Below, in pieces: positions 49,317-53,066 of a DNA stretch of 53,066 nt. Each line of letters opens with the position of its first letter. Within the stretch, counting starts at the first letter, position 1. The stretch spans positions 1 through 53,066 of the forward strand of contig JAKBQY010000023.1 in NCBI GenBank assembly GCA_021835025.1, written 5' to 3'. Under the pieces are notes generated by a model. That model was given only the letters and a program-made list of their open reading frames with translations. It was not told the DNA's origin and did not search any database. Both the position numbers and the translations under genes were made by a program. This stretch comes from Thermoplasmata archaeon (lineage in GTDB: Archaea > Thermoplasmatota > Thermoplasmata > Thermoplasmatales > Thermoplasmataceae).

Positions 49317-49373
49317 CCTCCTCCCCTATCTTTCGAAAGGGGATCTCTCGCTCAATTCTGTTAAAAATCGGGG

Positions 49374-50318
49374 TTAGAGGAATGGGCCAAGTATCAATGG
49401 TAAAATAACTGTGGCATCCCCATATATGTTAACATATCTTGCATTTTCCTTCATTTTATTCCACGAAATGGCTTCTTCAAGCTTTGCACCTGATAAAGAA
49501 CCATCATATTCCTGAGCTGTTGTTATATAAACTGCTTCATCAAGCCCATCTCTGAATTGATTCCACCATATTGTATGGTGTTTTGATATCCCTCCACCAA
49601 TCATTAGAGCTCCAGTTTTTTTGGCATCAAATACTATATCAGACAACTTGTGCTCATCCTCGAGCAAATTTATCTTAAAATCATGATGCATCTCATAAAA
49701 TGACCATAACTGTGATCCAAATGATCCATCCATCATGCCTGGAACAAATATGGGGATGTCATTTTTTGCAGCATTATAAACTATGGAATTATCATCGTTG
49801 ATTTTTTTTCCTACCTCTTTTATGAGTTCCCATCCAGGCCATTCTTTTTTTACATTATAAAGAGAATTCAGTATTTCTCCAACTTTTTTTTCTATAATAA
49901 CACCATAGCTTTCATCAGGAACAAAGACATTGCCCAGTCTATTAATTTTCAAATTTCTTAGAAGAGCATCACTAAAATTGAAAGTTCCGGAATAATAGTC
50001 GGTATATGTTCTTGCAATATCGTGATCAAGTGTGCCAGTGGTTGTTATTATAACGTCCACCAGTTTTTTCTTAACTATTTCGTTTATAATGCCTCTGGTT
50101 CCTGTTGATATAATATCAGCAGGAAATGATAGAAATGTTGTTTCATCACCCTCAAATTCCTCCTTTAAAATTGAATATCCTTCATAAATTTTTTTGGATG
50201 TGAATCCACCACTTCTTTTGAACAATTCAATAAGTTCAGATAGTGTTGTATTTTTGTTTATTATTTCATCCTTAACGGGATACCTTAATAGATTTTCCCT
50301 TGTAACTGTATCTTTCAT
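49374..50318 (-). CDS. dys: Deoxyhypusine synthase
   Basis: Transfers the aminobutyl group of spermidine to a lysine of aIF5A (NAD-dependent). SFPADIISTGTRGIINEIV, IITTTGTLDHDIAR, VPGMMDGSFGSQLW and the active-site region AKLEEAISWNKMK (the nucleophilic Lys in SWNK) are family motifs. About 314 aa. I choose ATG 50318; a TTG at 50333 is in frame, but a TATA box at 50334-50347 sits about 23 nt from the ATG. aIF5A itself is not in the window. Confidence 0.94.
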   Translation of the reverse strand: MKDTVTRENLLRYPVKDEIINKNTTLSELIELFKRSGGFTSKKIYEGYSILKEEFEGDETTFLSFPADIISTGTRGIINEIVKKKLVDVIITTTGTLDHDIARTYTDYYSGTFNFSDALLRNLKINRLGNVFVPDESYGVIIEKKVGEILNSLYNVKKEWPGWELIKEVGKKINDDNSIVYNAAKNDIPIFVPGMMDGSFGSQLWSFYEMHHDFKINLLEDEHKLSDIVFDAKKTGALMIGGGISKHHTIWWNQFRDGLDEAVYITTAQEYDGSLSGAKLEEAISWNKMKENARYVNIYGDATVILPLILGPFL

Positions 50319-50333
50319 AAAAGGAGATAACAA

Positions 50334-50347
50334 AATTATATAAAAGC
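50334..50347 (-). promoter_or_regulatory. TATA box of dys
   Basis: On the minus strand GCTTTTATATAATT is centred about 23 nt before the ATG at 50318 and no Shine-Dalgarno site lies between. This decides the start over the upstream TTG. The rest of 50348-50530 is A+T-rich without a supportable feature. Confidence 0.55.
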
Positions 50348-50530
50348 TCTTAGAATTTTTATAGGATTATAATGAATCACACGTTCTATATATAGCGGTA
50401 TAAGTTATTATGCATTCCTGGTAGGTGTGTATATACTTTCCACGCTTTCTTACTCTCCTGGTATAAATTCGATTATAAAGTATGAATGGTGCTTTCAATC
50501 AAAATAAAGCAATCTATATTCTTATTAATG

Positions 50531-50603
50531 GGCCGGGACCGGGAATCGAACCCGGGTCCGGGGATCCACAGTCCCCAAGGATGTCCATTACCCCACCCCG
50601 GCC
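50531..50603 (-). tRNA. tRNA-His (GTG)
   Basis: Minus-strand cloverleaf: an encoded G(-1) opposite C73, acceptor GCCGGGG/TCCCGGC, anticodon arm GGGGA-CTGTGGA-TCCCC, T arm CCGGG-TTCGATT-CCCGG. The extra 5' G paired with C73 is the tRNA-His identity element. No intron, no CCA. A TATA-like AATTTAAAAATTA is about 27 nt upstream (50624-50636). Confidence 0.95.
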
Positions 50604-50687
50604 ATATTGAGTTTACACAGTATTAATTTTTAAATTGCATAACTCCGTTAATCATTACATCTAAATATATAATTTTTATCTGAATAT

Positions 50688-51305
50688 CTATTTATTAACT
50701 GCGCTAAAAACAACCGATTTAATACCATAATATTTATTTTTATGATGTGGATAAATCATGGGAATGTTTACATCAACTATGTCTATTCTTTTTATTTCTC
50801 CTTTTTTATTGTAATAATCCTTTAGAAAATCAAGGCTTTTATAATTGTGTATTCCGTATATATTATTGCCTACTATAAAGGCAGTATCAATAAATGGTAA
50901 ATCCGAGTGCTTTATAATAGATCCATAAGGGGGATTCATAATTACAGTCTCATATTTTCCAGTGATTTCATTTATATCCATATTTACAAAATTCACATTT
51001 AAATTGCTTTTTATTGCATTTACTCTTGCAAGGTCGATCATTTTCGGATCCTTATCTATTCCAGTAACTTCAGAAGCACCAAGATATTTTGCCCCTATTG
51101 CAAGTATTCCATTTCCGGTGCCGAGATCCATTACGGTTTTTCCAAAAATATTGCCATCGTAAAATGCATTCCATAATAAGGTTGAAGCGGTTACGGAATC
51201 AGTTGGATATTGTTCAAGGGATATATTGTAAATTTCAGGTTTTGATAGGTTTTGTAGAAAAATTTCAAGCTTTTTCCTGGTGATATTATCTCTGTGGATT
51301 TCCAA
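50688..51305 (-). CDS. METTL5-like N6-adenine RNA methyltransferase
   Basis: Class I methyltransferase of 205 residues. It has LEQYPTDSVTASTLLW before the SAM loop VMDLGTGNGILAIGA, ASEVTGIDKDPKMI, and the catalytic MNPPYGS (NPPF/Y motif of adenine-N6 enzymes). This order matches METTL5 homologues, which modify small-subunit rRNA in eukaryotes. The start seems to be TTG 51305, with GGAGAT five bases upstream and a 20-nt overlap with the preceding gene; no ATG fits before the LEQYPT motif. Confidence 0.85.
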   Translation of the reverse strand: MEIHRDNITRKKLEIFLQNLSKPEIYNISLEQYPTDSVTASTLLWNAFYDGNIFGKTVMDLGTGNGILAIGAKYLGASEVTGIDKDPKMIDLARVNAIKSNLNVNFVNMDINEITGKYETVIMNPPYGSIIKHSDLPFIDTAFIVGNNIYGIHNYKSLDFLKDYYNKKGEIKRIDIVDVNIPMIYPHHKNKYYGIKSVVFSAVNK

Positions 51306-51591
51306 CGGCCATCTCCACTATATTTTTTGCCATGGAATAAGCTACAGTTTTTTCATTGCCGCGTGAAATTAATATTTTTTCTATTTTTCTTATGGCCCTC
51401 TGCTTTTTCCATGTACCGCTCTCATGAGCAGCCAACACTATATACTCTGCTATTTCTCTGTCAACATTAATCCCGAATCTCTCCCTTATTTTTATCTGCC
51501 AGACAGGCACAAGAATTTCTGGTATATTCTTTAACGGGTTTTGATTTCTTGTTTTTTCTATGATTCTATTAATGTTATCTGACTCTGACAT
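51286..51591 (-). CDS. Small protein of unknown function, upstream of the METTL5-like gene
   Basis: About 101 residues, unrecognised. It has a charged N-terminus, the block EILVPVWQIKIRERFGINVD, IAEYIVLAAHESGTWKKQRA and a basic C-terminal helix, so it is likely a soluble, RNA-related helical protein. Good codon structure, and a tight overlap with the following methyltransferase gene support it as real. ATG 51591 or 51597 are possible starts; AATTTATTAA about 25 nt upstream may be its TATA box. Confidence 0.65.
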   Translation of the reverse strand: MSESDNINRIIEKTRNQNPLKNIPEILVPVWQIKIRERFGINVDREIAEYIVLAAHESGTWKKQRAIRKIEKILISRGNEKTVAYSMAKNIVEMAVGNPQR

Positions 51592-51727
51592 ACACATCAA
51601 TTATGTTGTTGTTAATAAATTTTTACTTATTCTTTATGAGAATAAAATTAAAAAAATAAATGCAAGGTTATCAAGAAATTTATTTTATATAAACTTATAT
51701 ATTGATGATCGGCATAAACTCAGGTCT

Positions 51728-52603
51728 ATGTATAATAAATTTAAAGTTTACCTTGAATACTCCAAGCCAAAAGTATGGTGGCTTCTGGTATTTATAGGGT
51801 TTGTTGGGGCTTTACTCGCAACAAAAATATTCAGCATTTATAATATAATCCTTATTTTCGTTGCCGTTATATCTGTTACTTTTGGGTCGATAGGTGCAGA
51901 AGGATTGACGAATTATATTGATTATAATATGGATTCTATCATGGAAAGAACAAAAAATAGGCCTCTTCCAAAAGGCCTCATTAAAAAGAAAAATGCACTT
52001 GCATTTGGATATTTTTTTGCGGCATTATCTATAATATTATTAATCATTTTTGCTAAATACATTGCTGCTTTTTTCATGGCTCTTGGCATATTCGATAATG
52101 TCTTCATATATAGCTACCTTTTAAAAAAGGTATCACCTTACAGTATTATTTTTGGCGGTTTCTCTGGCGCATTTCCTGTTTTGATTGGATGGTACACTCT
52201 AACCTCCACATTTTCATGGTTGCCATGGATACTTTTCCTTCTTGTTATGTTCTGGATACCCGTGCATGTATGGAGCCTGGCATATAAATATAAGGCTGAT
52301 TATGAAAAGGCAGGAGTGCCCATGCTACCTGTAATTTATTCTGATAAAACAACCTCAATCGCAATATCATTTTCATCACTTTTGCTTATATTTATATCCT
52401 TATTTCCATATTTTCTTGGTATTTTTGATTATATATATTTAATAATTGTTTTGATTTTATCAATACCAATTATTGTTTTTTCATATATTTTTATTAAAAA
52501 CCAAGATGGTGCATCGTCATTCAAACTCTTTGCTTATACTGCACCTTATCTTACATTTGTCTATATTATTGCATTAATAATGAATCTTATAAAACTATTT
52601 TAG
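51728..52603 (+). CDS. ctaB: Protoheme IX farnesyltransferase (heme O synthase), UbiA family
   Basis: Membrane prenyltransferase adding farnesyl to heme b, for heme-copper oxidases. The prenyl-diphosphate site is NYIDYNMDSIMERTKNRPLP, then SPYSIIFGGFSGAFPVLIGW and VHVWSLAYKYKADYEKAGVP, where DYxxAGVPMLP is specific to CtaB in the UbiA family. About nine hydrophobic segments, 291 aa. I choose ATG 51728, about 30 nt after a TATA-like ACTTATATATT; the longer in-frame start at 51560 would run through the divergent gene. Fits an aerobic iron or sulfur oxidiser and the hem operon in this window. Confidence 0.88.
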   Translation: MYNKFKVYLEYSKPKVWWLLVFIGFVGALLATKIFSIYNIILIFVAVISVTFGSIGAEGLTNYIDYNMDSIMERTKNRPLPKGLIKKKNALAFGYFFAALSIILLIIFAKYIAAFFMALGIFDNVFIYSYLLKKVSPYSIIFGGFSGAFPVLIGWYTLTSTFSWLPWILFLLVMFWIPVHVWSLAYKYKADYEKAGVPMLPVIYSDKTTSIAISFSSLLLIFISLFPYFLGIFDYIYLIIVLILSIPIIVFSYIFIKNQDGASSFKLFAYTAPYLTFVYIIALIMNLIKLF

Positions 52604-52790
52604 TGCTTAATTGCATAAATTGCTGGTGATCTCAATTATCCCTGAAGGTGAACGATCACACACGTAAACAACTACATTCATTTTCTTCCTCGCAATTTTT
52701 GAACCTTCCCCATAGTGATGGCAAACACTATCCTTAAATTTAAGCATTATTATGTAAAAAATCTCCTATGTTAAAGGGTTTTATCACAGT

Positions 52791-52829
52791 GAGCGGGAAA
52801 CCCACACCATTTATGGGTGGGATGAAAGC
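52791..52829 (+). mobile_element. Terminal hairpin motif of an IS200/IS605-like element
   Basis: GAGCGGGAAA, then the hairpin CCCACACCATTTATGGGTGGG (nine pairs with one bulged A), then ATGAAAGC. It lies 47 nt before the tnpB ATG, so it is probably the left-end hairpin of the element; a right-end or guide-RNA hairpin of a neighbouring copy is the alternative. A near copy is at 28580-28616. The other bases of 52604-52875 hold nothing further that I can support. Confidence 0.55.
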
Positions 52830-52875
52830 GAATTAAAGAGTTAAATATAATGAAAGAACGTATATAATAACATAC

Positions 52876-53066
52876 ATGAAAGCATATAAGTTTAGGCTGT
52901 ACCCATCTTCAGAGCAGGAAAGGAAGCTAAACGACCAGATAGAACTTTGTAGAGAATTGTATAACTCATTCCTTATTGAAAGGAGATACGCATATAAAGG
53001 AAAAAACTTATCCTTGAATTACACTCATCATTTTGGGTTAATAGAAAATATCTATTATGTTAATTA
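52876..53066 (+). CDS. tnpB: TnpB RNA-guided nuclease of an IS200/IS605 element, N-terminal part
   Basis: Starts MKAYKFRLYPSSEQERKLND, then ELCRELYNSFLIERRYAY, the standard TnpB N-terminus. The gene runs off the window after 63 codons, so the RuvC motifs and zinc finger cannot be checked and it may or may not be intact. No tnpA lies upstream in the visible 270 bp, so the element would be a tnpB-only type unless tnpA lies beyond the window. Confidence 0.8.
   Translation, partial: MKAYKFRLYPSSEQERKLNDQIELCRELYNSFLIERRYAYKGKNLSLNYTHHFGLIENIYYVN

Noticed and set aside
49318-49360. CCCCT/AGGGG inverted repeat with a CTTTCGAAAG core after the MFS gene
   Set aside because: The stem is short, no T-run follows on the plus strand and archaeal termination does not depend on hairpins; not strong enough to call a terminator.
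51560-51727. In-frame N-terminal extension of ctaB by 56 codons
   Set aside because: It would run through the divergent unknown gene and its promoter, and CtaB proteins normally begin near the chosen ATG 51728.

Overview
The window looks like chromosome from an acidophilic archaeon of the Thermoplasmatales, most like a Ferroplasma/Acidiplasma/Picrophilus-type genome. The signs are: A+T-rich DNA, the archaeal S10-spc ribosomal protein order, an unsplit RNA polymerase B subunit beside split A'/A'', an isolated 5S rRNA gene, Shine-Dalgarno sites (GGTGAT/GGAGG) inside operons, and TATA boxes 20-30 nt before ATGs that seem to be read from leaderless mRNAs. Genus is an inference; no 16S gene is present.

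Layout. (1) 72-16754 (+): L3-L4-L23-L2-S19-L22-S3-L29-eIF1-Rnp1-S17-L14-L24-S4e-L5-S14-S8-L6-L32e-L19e-L18-S5-L30-L15-SecY-AdkA-DUF106-Cmk-Cbf5-Nop5, almost without gaps and with many short overlaps. It joins ribosome building, RNase P, protein export and insertion, nucleotide kinases and the two guide-RNP modification proteins. (2) 16745-18510 (-): LSm-L37e-PurF, in which the L37e frame overlaps the PurF propeptide. (3) 18622-26780: a PsiE-like membrane protein, a Taw2-like tRNA methyltransferase, an esterase, a DrrAB-type ABC exporter, a decayed reading frame and hemL-hemC-hemD. (4) 26778-28524 (-): eIF1A-RIO1-KH protein and initiator tRNA-Met. (5) An IS200/IS605-like relic and an APC permease. 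(6) 30820-39373 (-): tRNA-Lys, rpoH-rpoB-rpoA1-rpoA2 and a NusA-like factor. (7) 39726-42036 (+): a sulfur-oxidation module (DsrE, TusA, sulfide:quinone oxidoreductase-like flavoprotein, DUF1641). (8) 42364-44525 (-): a CysD-like protein and a sulfatase-fold hydrolase, then a broken transposase. (9) 45443-52603: MtnA, TrpRS, 5S rRNA, an MFS carrier, deoxyhypusine synthase, tRNA-His, a METTL5-like methyltransferase, an unknown small protein and heme O synthase. (10) The window ends inside a tnpB gene.

The most unusual points are local gene architecture rather than a new defence or mobile system. They are: a 194-nt out-of-frame overlap of cbf5 and nop5; a 53-nt overlap of rpl37e with purF that ends just before the PurF catalytic cysteine codon; an RNA polymerase operon starting 13 nt after a tRNA gene, so its mRNA 5' end is probably made by tRNA processing; an A'' subunit with about 110 extra N-terminal residues; a SecY with an extra N-terminal hydrophobic hairpin; a CysD-like protein without CysN beside a sulfatase-fold enzyme; and a 24-bp perfect palindrome in an intergenic region. 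I saw no CRISPR array, prophage, integrase or replication origin.

Start codons were chosen by eye from Shine-Dalgarno position, TATA distance and family N-termini. Family names come from recognised motifs, with no database search.
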